NCBI GenBank assembly: GCA_015688915.1
Contig: JAATGX010000273.1
Span: 1 to 7,424 of the forward strand
DNA from: Desulfuromonadales bacterium
GTDB lineage: Bacteria > Desulfobacterota > Desulfuromonadia > Geobacterales > Pseudopelobacteraceae
DNA: 7,424 bases
Reading direction: 5' to 3'
Shown here: positions 1 to 6,209 of the stretch, in pieces
Numbering within the stretch: position 1 is the stretch's first letter
How the letters are laid out: each line of letters opens with the position of its first letter
Translations under genes and position numbers: made by a program
The notes under the pieces: generated by a model
What the model was told of the DNA's origin: nothing
Databases searched by the model: none
What the model saw: the letters and a program-made list of their open reading frames with translations, nothing else

Positions 1-269
1 CGCTTGTCGCCGAACGGCAGCTTGGTGCCGTAGATGAACTTGTTCACCAGCAGGTTGTCGCCAATGGCCAGGGTATCCTCCATGGAACCGGAGGGAATCT
101 TGAAGGCCTGCACCAGATACGTGCGGATGACCAGCGCCAGAAGAACGGCAATGATAATCGACTCTGCGTATTCGCGAATGAGACCCTTTTTCTTCGGCGC
201 GTCGGAACCCAGAGGTTTTGCGTCGAAAATGCCGGAGGTAACAGACGGGTTTTCCTTGTTTTCTTCCAT
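1..269 (-). CDS. lepB: Signal peptidase I, N-terminal part (cut by window edge)
   Basis: Type I signal peptidase, the membrane-bound serine protease that removes signal peptides from exported proteins. Only the first 89 codons are present; the gene runs off the left edge. A hydrophilic N-terminus (residues 1-35) is followed by one membrane segment at about 36-54. The family box KIPSGSMEDTL at 58-68 carries the presumed catalytic serine at residue 62, and GDNLLVNKFIYG follows. The catalytic lysine would lie beyond the edge. The ATG at 269 is preceded by AAAGGA with 7 bases of spacing. The start lies 19 bases after the lepA stop, so lepA-lepB is almost certainly one operon, as in many proteobacteria. 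Identity is secure from the S62 box; the remainder of the protein cannot be judged. Confidence 0.95.
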   Translation of the reverse strand, partial: MEENKENPSVTSGIFDAKPLGSDAPKKKGLIREYAESIIIAVLLALVIRTYLVQAFKIPSGSMEDTLAIGDNLLVNKFIYGTKLPFGDK

Positions 270-288
270 GAAAGGTTCCTTTGCGGAA

Positions 289-2091
289 TTATTTGTCATC
301 CACCTTGAGTATGGCCAGAAAGGCCTCTTGCGGCAACTCCACGTTGCCCACGTTCTTCATGCGCTTCTTGCCTTCCTTCTGCTTCTCCAGCAGCTTGCGT
401 TTGCGGGTGATATCGCCGCCGTAGCATTTGGCCAGCACGTCCTTGCGCATGGCCTTGACCGTCTCCCGGGCAATGATCTTACTGCCGATGGCGGCCTGGA
501 TGGCCACTTCGAACATCTGGCGCGGGATCAGCTCCTTCATCTTGGACACCAGGTCCCGGCCGCGGAAATAGGCCTTGTCGCGGTGGATGATCAGGGAAAG
601 GGCGTCCACCACCTCGCCGTTGATCATGATGTTCATCCTGACCAGTTCACTGCGGCGGTAGTCCAGGTGCTCGTAATCCAGGGAGGCATATCCCTTGGTG
701 ATGGATTTCAGTTTGTCGTAGAAGTCGAGCACGATCTCGTTCAACGGCATCTCGTAGATGATCATGACCCTGGTAGGGGTGAGGTACTTGATCTCCCGCT
801 GCACTCCGCGCTTTTCCTCGCACAGGGCGAGCACGCCGCCCACGAAGTCGTTGGGCATATGGATATGGGCCAGGATGAACGGCTCTTCCAGATAGTCCAC
901 ATGCTGCGGCTCGGGGAGCAGATTGGCGCTCTCGATGGTGACCACCTCGCCGGTCACGCGGTGGACCTTGTAGACAACGGTCGGCGCGGTGGTGATCAGG
1001 TCAAGGCCGAACTCCCGTTCCAGCCGTTCCTGGATGATCTCCATGTGCAGCAGCCCCAGAAAGCCGCACCGGTACCCGAATCCCAAGGCCACCGAGGTTT
1101 CCGGCTCGAAAGAGAAGGAGGAGTCGTTCAGCTTGAGCTTGGCCAGGGCGTCGCGCAACTGCTCGTATTGGGACGTATCAATCGGATAGAGGCCGGAAAA
1201 GACCATCGGCTTGACCTCTTTGAACCCCTCCAGCGGCGCATCGCACCGGCGATGATACAGGGTCACCGTGTCGCCGACCTTGGCGTCGGCCACATCCTTG
1301 ATACCGGCGATCACGAACCCGACCTCGCCGGCGGTCAGTTGCGGCACCTCGACCATGACCGGAGCAAAGACCCCCACCTTGAGCGCCTCGTAGGCCCGGT
1401 TGGTGGATACCAGTTGGATCTTGTCCCCTTTTTTCAGGGTGCCGTCAAAGATCCTCACCAGGATGATCACCCCCTGGTACTGGTCATACCAGGAATCGAA
1501 CAGGAGCGCCTTGAGCGGGGCCGCTTCATCCCCCTTGGGAGGCGGAATCTTCTTGACGATCTCCTCCAGGATCTCGTGGGTGCCGATCCCTTCCTTGGCG
1601 CTGGCCAGCACGGCATCATGGGCATCGATGCCGATGATCTCCTCGATCTCCTGGATAACCCGCTCCGGATCGGCGGCAGGCAGGTCGATCTTGTTCAGGA
1701 CCGGGAAGACCTCCAGGTTGATATCCAGGGCCAGGTACACGTTGGCCAAGGTCTGGGCCTCGACCCCCTGGGAGGCGTCCACCACCAGCAGTCCGCCTTC
1801 GCAGGCGGCCAGGGAACGGGATACCTCGTAGGTGAAGTCCACGTGGCCGGGGGTGTCGATCAGGTTGAGGATATAGTCACTGCCGTCGTCGGCGCGGTAG
1901 TTGAGTCGCACGGTCTGGGCCTTGATGGTGATGCCGCGCTCCCGCTCCAGGTCCATCTTGTCCAGGAACTGGTTCTGTTTTTCCCGGTCGGAGAGCGCAC
2001 CGGTAAACTCCAGCAGGCGGTCGGCCAGGGTGGACTTGCCGTGGTCGATATGAGCGATGATGGAGAAATTGCGAATTCTGCTGATATCCAT
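289..2091 (-). CDS. lepA: Elongation factor 4 (back-translocating GTPase LepA)
   Basis: Ribosome-associated translational GTPase. The 600-residue product has the normal family length. The G domain is intact: P-loop AHIDHGKST at 13-21, RGITIKAQT switch I at 52-60, DTPGH at 79-83 and NKID at 133-136. The C-terminal LepA-specific region ends with the typical KRMKNVGNVELPQEAFLAIL. I chose the ATG at 2091 because it gives the conserved MDISRIRNFSIIAHIDHGKS start and has AAGGA five bases upstream. A GTG at 2118 would add nine residues with no ribosome binding site or family support. lepB follows after 19 bases. The tRNA-Gln terminator lies upstream on the same strand, so the operon probably uses its own promoter near 2137-2165. 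Confidence 0.98.
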   Translation of the reverse strand: MDISRIRNFSIIAHIDHGKSTLADRLLEFTGALSDREKQNQFLDKMDLERERGITIKAQTVRLNYRADDGSDYILNLIDTPGHVDFTYEVSRSLAACEGGLLVVDASQGVEAQTLANVYLALDINLEVFPVLNKIDLPAADPERVIQEIEEIIGIDAHDAVLASAKEGIGTHEILEEIVKKIPPPKGDEAAPLKALLFDSWYDQYQGVIILVRIFDGTLKKGDKIQLVSTNRAYEALKVGVFAPVMVEVPQLTAGEVGFVIAGIKDVADAKVGDTVTLYHRRCDAPLEGFKEVKPMVFSGLYPIDTSQYEQLRDALAKLKLNDSSFSFEPETSVALGFGYRCGFLGLLHMEIIQERLEREFGLDLITTAPTVVYKVHRVTGEVVTIESANLLPEPQHVDYLEEPFILAHIHMPNDFVGGVLALCEEKRGVQREIKYLTPTRVMIIYEMPLNEIVLDFYDKLKSITKGYASLDYEHLDYRRSELVRMNIMINGEVVDALSLIIHRDKAYFRGRDLVSKMKELIPRQMFEVAIQAAIGSKIIARETVKAMRKDVLAKCYGGDITRKRKLLEKQKEGKKRMKNVGNVELPQEAFLAILKVDDK

Positions 2092-2136
2092 GAAATCCTT
2101 CGGGTCTTCGGTATGCACACTAAAATGGAATTGTGA

Positions 2137-2165
2137 AGAATAAATAAATCAGGCTGGAAAGTAAA
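2137..2165 (-). promoter_or_regulatory. Candidate sigma-70 promoter for lepA-lepB
   Basis: On the minus strand TTTACT (2165-2160) and TATTCT (2142-2137) are separated by 17 bases; each matches the sigma-70 consensus at 4 of 6 positions. It sits between the terminator behind tRNA-Gln and the lepA start, where a promoter is expected, and would give a leader of roughly 40 bases. The region is AT-rich, so chance matches are likely. Confidence 0.35.
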
Positions 2166-2166
2166 G

Positions 2167-2200
2167 TGAAAAGGGCCGCCCCGCTAACGGGCCGGCCCTT
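2167..2200 (-). terminator. Hairpin terminator after tRNA-Gln
   Basis: Reading the minus strand, AAGGGCCG at 2200-2193 pairs with a GGCCCTT arm at 2177-2171, with further GC pairing inside around a TTAG turn. TTTTC and a second T-rich stretch follow. It begins 8 bases after the CCA end of tRNA-Gln. The T-run is short, so this is a good but not perfect intrinsic terminator. It would also end any read-through from the oxidoreductase operon. Confidence 0.7.
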
Positions 2201-2208
2201 GTGATTGA

Positions 2209-2282
2209 TGGCTGGGGTACCAGGATTCGAACCTAGAGTGACGGAGTCAGAGTCCGTTGCCTTACCATTTGGCGATACCCCA
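2209..2282 (-). tRNA. tRNA-Gln(CTG)
   Basis: A complete 74-base tRNA with encoded CCA. The acceptor stem TGGGGTA/TACCCCA is a perfect 7 bp. The anticodon stem is ACGGA/TCCGT with loop CTCTGAC, giving anticodon CTG at 2250-2248. The T-loop is GGTTCGAATCC and the discriminator base is G, as expected for glutamine tRNAs. It reads CAG codons, which should be common in this GC-rich genome. It lies about 50 bases after the gamma-subunit stop on the same strand, with a candidate promoter in the gap and a hairpin terminator behind it. Confidence 0.97.
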
Positions 2283-2296
2283 ATAAGTGGACTGTT

Positions 2297-2326
2297 TTTG
2301 TAACAAAGAACAGTGCCGGTCGTCAA
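2297..2326 (-). promoter_or_regulatory. Candidate promoter for tRNA-Gln
   Basis: On the minus strand TTGACG (2326-2321, 5 of 6 consensus) and TACAAA (2302-2297, 4 of 6) are 18 bases apart. Transcription would start close to 2290, just before the tRNA 5' end at 2282. The geometry resembles the promoter proposed for the oxidoreductase operon (TTGACG, 18 bases, TATCAA). An 11-bp hairpin with one bulged base (2291-2314) overlaps the -10 region. Confidence 0.5.
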
Positions 2327-2332
2327 GCCTTT

Positions 2333-2875
2333 TTAGTGGGGCACCGCATCTGCTCCCGCCCGGATGGCCTGGATATTGGCCGGTATCAGCCGATGGTTGC
2401 GCTCGGGCAACGCCTTTTTCAGAGCCTCTTCAAGTGATTCCAGGGCCAGCGCGCCGGTTGCGGCCGCATAGGCTCCGCAGGCCAGCATATTGACCATACG
2501 CACGTCACCCAGATCAAGGGCACGTTGGTTCATTGGCACTTGAATCAGGTTCATGTCCGGCAATTCGACGCCGTCGCTTGTCACCAGCGTCGAGTTGATG
2601 ATGCAGATGCCGCCCGGTTTGACCTTGGAGGCATACTTGTCAAAGGAGAGTTGATTGAGGATCACCGAAACCGATGGATGGCCCACCACCGGCGAACCGG
2701 TGTCCCCATCGGCAAAGACCACGGTGCACATGGCTGATCCGCCCCGTTTCTCCACACCGTAGGCGGGAAAAAAGGATACGTTCCTGCCTTCGTGAATGGC
2801 GGCATAGGAGAGCAGGTTGCCGGCAAGAAGCACCCCCTGGCCGCCGTAACCGGCTATGAAAACGTCGTGACGCAT
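2333..2875 (-). CDS. 2-oxoacid:ferredoxin oxidoreductase, gamma subunit
   Basis: Gamma subunit of a four-subunit, CoA-dependent 2-oxoacid:ferredoxin oxidoreductase (OFOR; KorC/VorC type). The 180-residue length is normal for the family. The N-terminal glycine motif IAGYGGQG is at 7-14, and FFPAYGVEKRGGSAMC at 35-50 is the conserved family segment. The C-terminal half (NMLACGAYAAATGAL) is also typical. The ATG at 2875 has GGAG seven bases upstream and lies 13 bases behind the beta-subunit stop. It is the last protein gene of the operon; tRNA-Gln follows on the same strand. The subunit family is certain; the substrate cannot be read from this subunit. Confidence 0.95.
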   Translation of the reverse strand: MRHDVFIAGYGGQGVLLAGNLLSYAAIHEGRNVSFFPAYGVEKRGGSAMCTVVFADGDTGSPVVGHPSVSVILNQLSFDKYASKVKPGGICIINSTLVTSDGVELPDMNLIQVPMNQRALDLGDVRMVNMLACGAYAAATGALALESLEEALKKALPERNHRLIPANIQAIRAGADAVPH

Positions 2876-2888
2876 TGGTATCTCCGGA

Positions 2889-3632
2889 TTACAGGTTTGC
2901 GGTATTGCGATACACCCCTAAAGGAAAATAGGGGATCATCTCGTCACCAACCCGCTCGTTGGCCGCCAGGGGATTCATGCCCCAGTTGGTGGGGCAGGCA
3001 GCCAAGGCCTCGATGAAGGAGAAGCCTTTGTTCTCCACCTGGTAACGGAAGGCGGTCTTGATCATCCGCTTGGCCTGGATGACGTTTTTGGGGTTGTTGA
3101 CCGCCACCCGGGCCGAAAAGCCGACCCCTTCCAGTTGGGCCAGCAGTTCGGCCATGCGGATCGGATAACCATCCTTTGCCTGGTTGCGGCCACTGGGCGA
3201 GGTGGAGGTCTTCTGGCCCACCATGGTGGTGGGGGCCATCTGGCCGCCGGTCATGCCGTAGGTGGTATTGTTGACGAAGATTACGGTAATTGCCTCACCC
3301 CGGTTGGCGGCATGGATGATCTCCGAGGTGCCGATGGCGGCCAGGTCGCCGTCCCCCTGGTAGGTGAAGACGATCCGGTCGGGCCGGGCGCGTTTGGCGC
3401 CGGTAGCTACCGCCGGTGCCCTGCCGTGGGGTGCTTCGATCACATCCACATCGAAATAGTTGTACAGAAAGACCGAGCATCCGACCGAGGCCACCCCGAT
3501 GGTCTCACCACGAATGCCGAATTCATCCATGGCCTCGGCCACCAGACGATGGATGCTGCCATGGTTGCATCCGGGACAGAAATGGGTCTGAACGTCTTTC
3601 AGGCTCTCGGGCCGGGCAAACACCTGTCTCAT
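2889..3632 (-). CDS. 2-oxoacid:ferredoxin oxidoreductase, beta subunit (TPP-binding)
   Basis: Catalytic beta subunit that binds thiamine pyrophosphate and one [4Fe-4S] cluster. The 247 residues contain CPGC at 19-22, Cys52 (SVGCS) and Cys213 (AACPT). These four cysteines match the cluster-ligand pattern known from two-subunit archaeal OFORs. EAPHGRAPA at 66-74 is followed by the TPP/magnesium motif GDGD at 93-96, with NN at 121-122 and TYGMTGGQ. The segment APTTMVGQKTSTSPSGR resembles branched-chain 2-oxoacid enzymes. Its ATG overlaps the alpha-subunit stop by four bases (ATGA, 3632-3629), indicating translational coupling and 1:1 stoichiometry. All catalytic motifs look intact. Symbols such as vorA or korB are used inconsistently across databases, so none is assigned. 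Confidence 0.96.
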   Translation of the reverse strand: MRQVFARPESLKDVQTHFCPGCNHGSIHRLVAEAMDEFGIRGETIGVASVGCSVFLYNYFDVDVIEAPHGRAPAVATGAKRARPDRIVFTYQGDGDLAAIGTSEIIHAANRGEAITVIFVNNTTYGMTGGQMAPTTMVGQKTSTSPSGRNQAKDGYPIRMAELLAQLEGVGFSARVAVNNPKNVIQAKRMIKTAFRYQVENKGFSFIEALAACPTNWGMNPLAANERVGDEMIPYFPLGVYRNTANL

Positions 3633-4690
3633 GGGTACACCTTCCTGATCTGCCCGAACAGCTCTTCCGGCGTCGGCAACGACCCGGCCCCGGGCGGGCG
3701 GCCATAGAAATCCACCTCGGCATCCCTGGCCACGGAGAGGCGCACATCGTCCACCATCTGGCCGGTACTGAGTTCAATGACCAGAAAGCGCTTGCAGCGT
3801 CGGGAAAATTCCGCGTATGCCTGTTTCGGAAAGGGAAACAGGGTAATGGGGCGCATAAGCCCCACCTTCATGCCCGCTTCGCGGGCCATGGCAACGGCGG
3901 TGCGGGCGATACGCGCCGTGGAGCCGAATGCGGTCACGATCAGGTCGGCGTCCCCGGTTTCAAGGTCTTCCCAGCGGCACTCCCGGTCGGCCAGTTCCTG
4001 GTAGCGGGCGTGCATCTTCCAATGAAAGGCCTCCATCTCACCATCTCCCAGGTACAGGGACTTGACGACTCTTTGCGGCTGCCCCTCCCCTCTTCCGCGC
4101 ACCACCCAGTCCTTATCGGGCAATGCGGTCGCGGGCCGGGGATTGGCCGTGACCGACTCCTTCATCTGGCCGATCACCGAATCGGCCAGCACCATGGCCG
4201 GCATGCGGTATATGTCGGACAGGTCGAAGGCCAGCATGGTCAGGTCGTACATCTCCTGCACCGAGGCCGGGGCCAGCACGATGATGCGATAGCCGCCATG
4301 TCCGCCGCCGCGGGTGGCTTGAAAATAGTCGGCCTGGGAGGCATCTATCCCCCCCAGGCCGGGGCCGGCCCGCATGATATCAACGATCACGCCGGGCAGT
4401 TCGGAGCCGGCCATGTAGGAGATCCCCTCCTGCTTGAGAGAGATGCCGGGGCCGGAGGACGAGGTCATGCAGCGCACGCCGGTGGCCGAGGCACCCAGCA
4501 GCATATTGATGGCCGCAATCTCGCTTTCCGCCTGGATGAACTCGCCACCCAGGCCGGGGAGTCCGCGGGAAAGGTATTCGGGGATATCGCTCTGGGGGGT
4601 GATCGGATAACCGAAATAGTAACGGCAACCGGCTTCTATGGCGGCCATTGCAACCGCTTCATTCCCCTTGACGAACAGTTTTTCCGACAA
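3629..4690 (-). CDS. vorB: 2-oxoacid:ferredoxin oxidoreductase, alpha subunit (VorB type, 3-methyl-2-oxobutanoate dehydrogenase)
   Basis: Alpha subunit of the OFOR; it forms the active site with beta and helps bind CoA and the 2-oxoacid. From the start chosen it has 353 residues. Markers are FVKGNEAVA at 6-14, GYPITPQSDIPEY at 27-39, QAESEIAAIN at 53-62, TSSSGPGISLKQEG at 76-89 and GPGLGGIDASQADYFQATRGGGHGGYR at about 109-134. The last two stretches fit VorB-type subunits acting on branched-chain 2-oxoacids better than 2-oxoglutarate KorA proteins, which are longer. I chose a TTG start at 4690: it gives the family-like MSEKLFVKGNEA and has a perfect GGAGGT at 4700-4695. The in-frame ATG at 4702 overlaps that ribosome binding site and has none of its own; an ATG at 4747 would overlap the ferredoxin gene. 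Substrate remains inference. Confidence 0.93.
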   Translation of the reverse strand: MSEKLFVKGNEAVAMAAIEAGCRYYFGYPITPQSDIPEYLSRGLPGLGGEFIQAESEIAAINMLLGASATGVRCMTSSSGPGISLKQEGISYMAGSELPGVIVDIMRAGPGLGGIDASQADYFQATRGGGHGGYRIIVLAPASVQEMYDLTMLAFDLSDIYRMPAMVLADSVIGQMKESVTANPRPATALPDKDWVVRGRGEGQPQRVVKSLYLGDGEMEAFHWKMHARYQELADRECRWEDLETGDADLIVTAFGSTARIARTAVAMAREAGMKVGLMRPITLFPFPKQAYAEFSRRCKRFLVIELSTGQMVDDVRLSVARDAEVDFYGRPPGAGSLPTPEELFGQIRKVYP

Positions 4691-4694
4691 AGCC

Positions 4695-4700
4695 ACCTCC
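4695..4700 (-). promoter_or_regulatory. Shine-Dalgarno GGAGGT deciding a TTG start
   Basis: GGAGGT ends four bases before the TTG at 4690. The only nearby in-frame ATG (4702) is fused to this motif (ATGGAGGT) and so cannot use it. This supports TTG initiation for the alpha subunit. Confidence 0.65.
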
Positions 4701-4718
4701 ATCTGATGATGTGTACGA

Positions 4719-4925
4719 TCAATCCTTGAAAACAGCGATGGCCACATCCGGGCACATCTCCGCGCACAGTTTGCAGCCGGTGCACATTTCGGGGCCGGAA
4801 AAGACCGCCACGGTGAACCCCAGACTGTTGGGTGTTTCGCTCATGGCAACCAGTTTCTTTGGGCAGGCGATGGTGCACAATCCGCATCCCTTGCAGCGTT
4901 CCCCGTTTATGGTAATGTATGGCAT
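4719..4925 (-). CDS. 2-oxoacid:ferredoxin oxidoreductase, delta subunit (2[4Fe-4S] ferredoxin-like)
   Basis: Small electron-transfer subunit, 68 residues. It has two complete cluster motifs: CKGCGLCTIACP (Cys 11, 14, 17, 21) and CTGCKLCAEMCP (Cys 48, 51, 54, 58). The spacing between them and the length match KorD/VorD subunits, which pass electrons from the beta-subunit cluster to free ferredoxin. It is first in the operon, with the alpha subunit starting 28 bases after its stop. The ATG at 4925 has AAAGGA upstream with 7-base spacing. A candidate sigma-70 promoter lies just upstream. A free-standing ferredoxin is possible in principle, but the position at the head of an OFOR operon makes the subunit role far more likely. 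Confidence 0.95.
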   Translation of the reverse strand: MPYITINGERCKGCGLCTIACPKKLVAMSETPNSLGFTVAVFSGPEMCTGCKLCAEMCPDVAIAVFKD

Positions 4926-4958
4926 GATGATATCCTTTTGTGCTCTGGATCAGTTTAA

Positions 4959-4988
4959 TTGATAGCAGACATCTTGCCCGCGCGTCAA
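4959..4988 (-). promoter_or_regulatory. Candidate sigma-70 promoter for the oxidoreductase operon
   Basis: On the minus strand TTGACG (4988-4983, 5 of 6) and TATCAA (4964-4959, 4 of 6) are 18 bases apart, giving a leader of about 25-30 bases before the ferredoxin subunit. The gap to the divergent gene (4926-5105) shows no equally good promoter in the opposite direction. Confidence 0.55.
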
Positions 4989-5105
4989 GCAGACCCTTTG
5001 GCGTGGGAACATGCGACCATCACGCCTCGCAACTGTCACTGAAATCGATCTGTTTGGTGCAGATTCCGAAAGATCATCCCAGCATACGGCTGAAGGAGAA
5101 GTATC

Positions 5106-5705
5106 ATGCGATACGGCGCCCAACTTATCATACCAGTCCTTCTGCTTGCCACCTTTCCGGCGGCCGCGGCCGATATGACCGGACTGGCGGAATGTACCAC
5201 CAAGGTTTTCACGGAGATCAACCGTACTCAAAAGTGGTCCGGCAAGGCACCTACCGGGTGCCCGGCAAGGGTTGCCGTGGAAAAGCGTTCCGGCGGGATA
5301 TTTGTGATCGCCTGGGGAGTTCGACCAACGGATGGCGGATGGGTCAGGACCGCTTTTTCGGCCGGCATGGGCTATGCCGAGGTCGCCGATAAAAAGGAGC
5401 TGGCGCGGGCCAACCGCGACATCATGGCACGGGCCGGACGTATCGGGCGGTGCCTGGACTCGATCATGAGCGTCAACGATCCGCTCGAATGCCGCGACCA
5501 GGCCACCAGATCCTATCTAGCCGGCGAAGAAACCGGAACCGAGGACAAACGTCTTATCTGGCTCGATGACAATGGCCGCCACACGGTCGCCGAATACTCA
5601 TACGGGACCACGACGGCTACCCCCACCCCACCCGCCGACCTGTTCGGCGGCCAGTCCCTGCCGCCGGGCATGATCATTGATCTCCATCTGTTGCGCGGTC
5701 GATAG
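5106..5705 (+). CDS. Secreted or periplasmic protein of unknown function, 199 aa
   Basis: I do not recognise a family. The product begins with a classical signal peptide: MRYGAQ, a hydrophobic core at about 7-17, and a likely cleavage after AAA near residue 22. The mature part is soluble, with no further membrane segment. It has four cysteines (30, 52, 116, 129), an even number that could form two disulfides in the periplasm. A stretch at 138-160 is charged, then TTTATPTPPADLFGGQSLPP gives a flexible Thr/Pro linker before a short hydrophobic end (MIIDLHLL). The ATG has AAGGAG seven bases upstream. Base composition matches the GC-rich core genes, so it looks resident. It stands alone and divergent from the oxidoreductase operon. 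Strong start signals and a clean signal peptide argue that it is real. Confidence 0.82.
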   Translation: MRYGAQLIIPVLLLATFPAAAADMTGLAECTTKVFTEINRTQKWSGKAPTGCPARVAVEKRSGGIFVIAWGVRPTDGGWVRTAFSAGMGYAEVADKKELARANRDIMARAGRIGRCLDSIMSVNDPLECRDQATRSYLAGEETGTEDKRLIWLDDNGRHTVAEYSYGTTTATPTPPADLFGGQSLPPGMIIDLHLLRGR

Positions 5706-5738
5706 GCTTCAGGGATTATTGATGCCAAACCCAAGTAT

Positions 5739-5750
5739 GACACATGTGTC
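5739..5750. repeat. 12-bp perfect palindrome GACACATGTGTC
   Basis: A self-complementary 12-mer in the gap between the 199-aa and 101-aa secreted-protein genes, about 110 bases before the latter. It may be an operator half-site pair, but one such palindrome can arise by chance. Confidence 0.35.
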
Positions 5751-5787
5751 CTCACATTCATCTTATGTCGATCCATCAAACTTTTCA

Positions 5788-5816
5788 TTGCATTTGATAT
5801 TCAATATCATTATTCT
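5788..5816 (+). promoter_or_regulatory. Candidate promoter with palindromic operator for the 101-aa gene
   Basis: TTGCAT (5788-5793) and TATTCT (5811-5816) are 17 bases apart. The spacer is almost entirely filled by a perfect inverted repeat, TGATATT-C-AATATCA (5795-5809). A dimeric repressor bound there would block RNA polymerase. The -35 match is poor (3 of 6), so the promoter itself is uncertain; the inverted repeat is plainly visible. Confidence 0.4.
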
Positions 5817-5859
5817 TGAGCCATAAGGAAGTACATATAGAAGACAGATGGAGGTCACT

Positions 5860-6165
5860 ATGAAACAATTATCACTATTGATTCCAACCATGGCAGCGGT
5901 TGTCATGCTTTTTTCCACACCAGTCCGGAGTGATGAGGGTTCAATGTATGGCTCCCAGGGGGAAGAAGCAACGGTAAGCAAGGATGAATGCCTGCTGGCA
6001 GCCATGAACTGCGGGGACAATGTGGATTCGATCCAGCAAAGGATTGAGAAGCTGCAGAAAGAAATCGGCAGGGGGACGGTGGTATACACGGACGATGAGT
6101 TGAAAATACTCAATCGAAAACTGGATGAGGCAAACAAGACTTACATGGAATTACTCAATCAATGA
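5860..6165 (+). CDS. Small secreted coiled-coil protein of unknown function, 101 aa
   Basis: The product has a signal peptide (MKQLSLLIPTMAAVVMLFSTPVRS, residues 1-24), so the mature protein of about 77 residues is exported. It contains DECLLAAMNCGDNVDS at 42-57, with Cys44 and Cys51 seven residues apart. A charged amphipathic segment at 58-98 (SIQQRIEKLQKEI and ELKILNRKLDEANKTYMEL) looks like a helical hairpin or coiled coil. I chose the ATG at 5860 because GGAGGT ends four bases upstream; the in-frame ATG at 5848 overlaps that site. From memory, similar small proteins recur in Geobacter genomes, but I cannot confirm this here. Base composition is more AT-rich than the core genes. The strong hairpin at 6210-6256 ends the transcript. 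Confidence 0.85.
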   Translation: MKQLSLLIPTMAAVVMLFSTPVRSDEGSMYGSQGEEATVSKDECLLAAMNCGDNVDSIQQRIEKLQKEIGRGTVVYTDDELKILNRKLDEANKTYMELLNQ

Positions 6166-6204
6166 CCGCCCCACAATAGGTGTGGTATCTGAATTGAAGG
6201 CGGT
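6165..6204 (+). repeat. Nested hairpin after the 101-aa gene
   Basis: Directly after the stop, ACCGCC (6165-6170) can pair with GGCGGT (6199-6204), and inside it CCACA (6171-6175) pairs with TGTGG (6181-6185). It would fold in the 3' untranslated region just before the terminator. It could protect the mRNA end, or be incidental. Confidence 0.35.
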
Positions 6205-6209
6205 TAGGA

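Noticed and set aside
34..2136. A 700-codon open frame on the plus strand across lepB and lepA
   Set aside because: It lies antisense to lepA, has low-complexity His/Gly/Leu/Asp-rich composition, no SD and no family motif. Long antisense frames are common opposite GC-rich codons. LepA opposite is unmistakable.
2120..2326. A 68-codon minus-strand frame spanning tRNA-Gln
   Set aside because: It reads through a complete tRNA and its terminator, so it cannot be a normal coding gene.
3416..4729. A 437-codon open frame on the plus strand opposite the OFOR alpha and beta genes
   Set aside because: Same cause: GC-rich third positions remove stops on the opposite strand. The minus-strand subunits carry all the conserved motifs.
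5000..5105. Promoter for the 199-aa gene
   Set aside because: No -35/-10 pair with acceptable match and spacing stood out on the plus strand, so none is annotated.
5425..5440. TGGCAC as a sigma-54 promoter half
   Set aside because: It is inside the 199-aa coding region and the matching TTGC element at the required spacing is absent.
5763..6137. A 124-codon minus-strand frame opposite the 101-aa gene
   Set aside because: Ser-rich, without SD or motif; the plus-strand gene has a signal peptide, SD and terminator.
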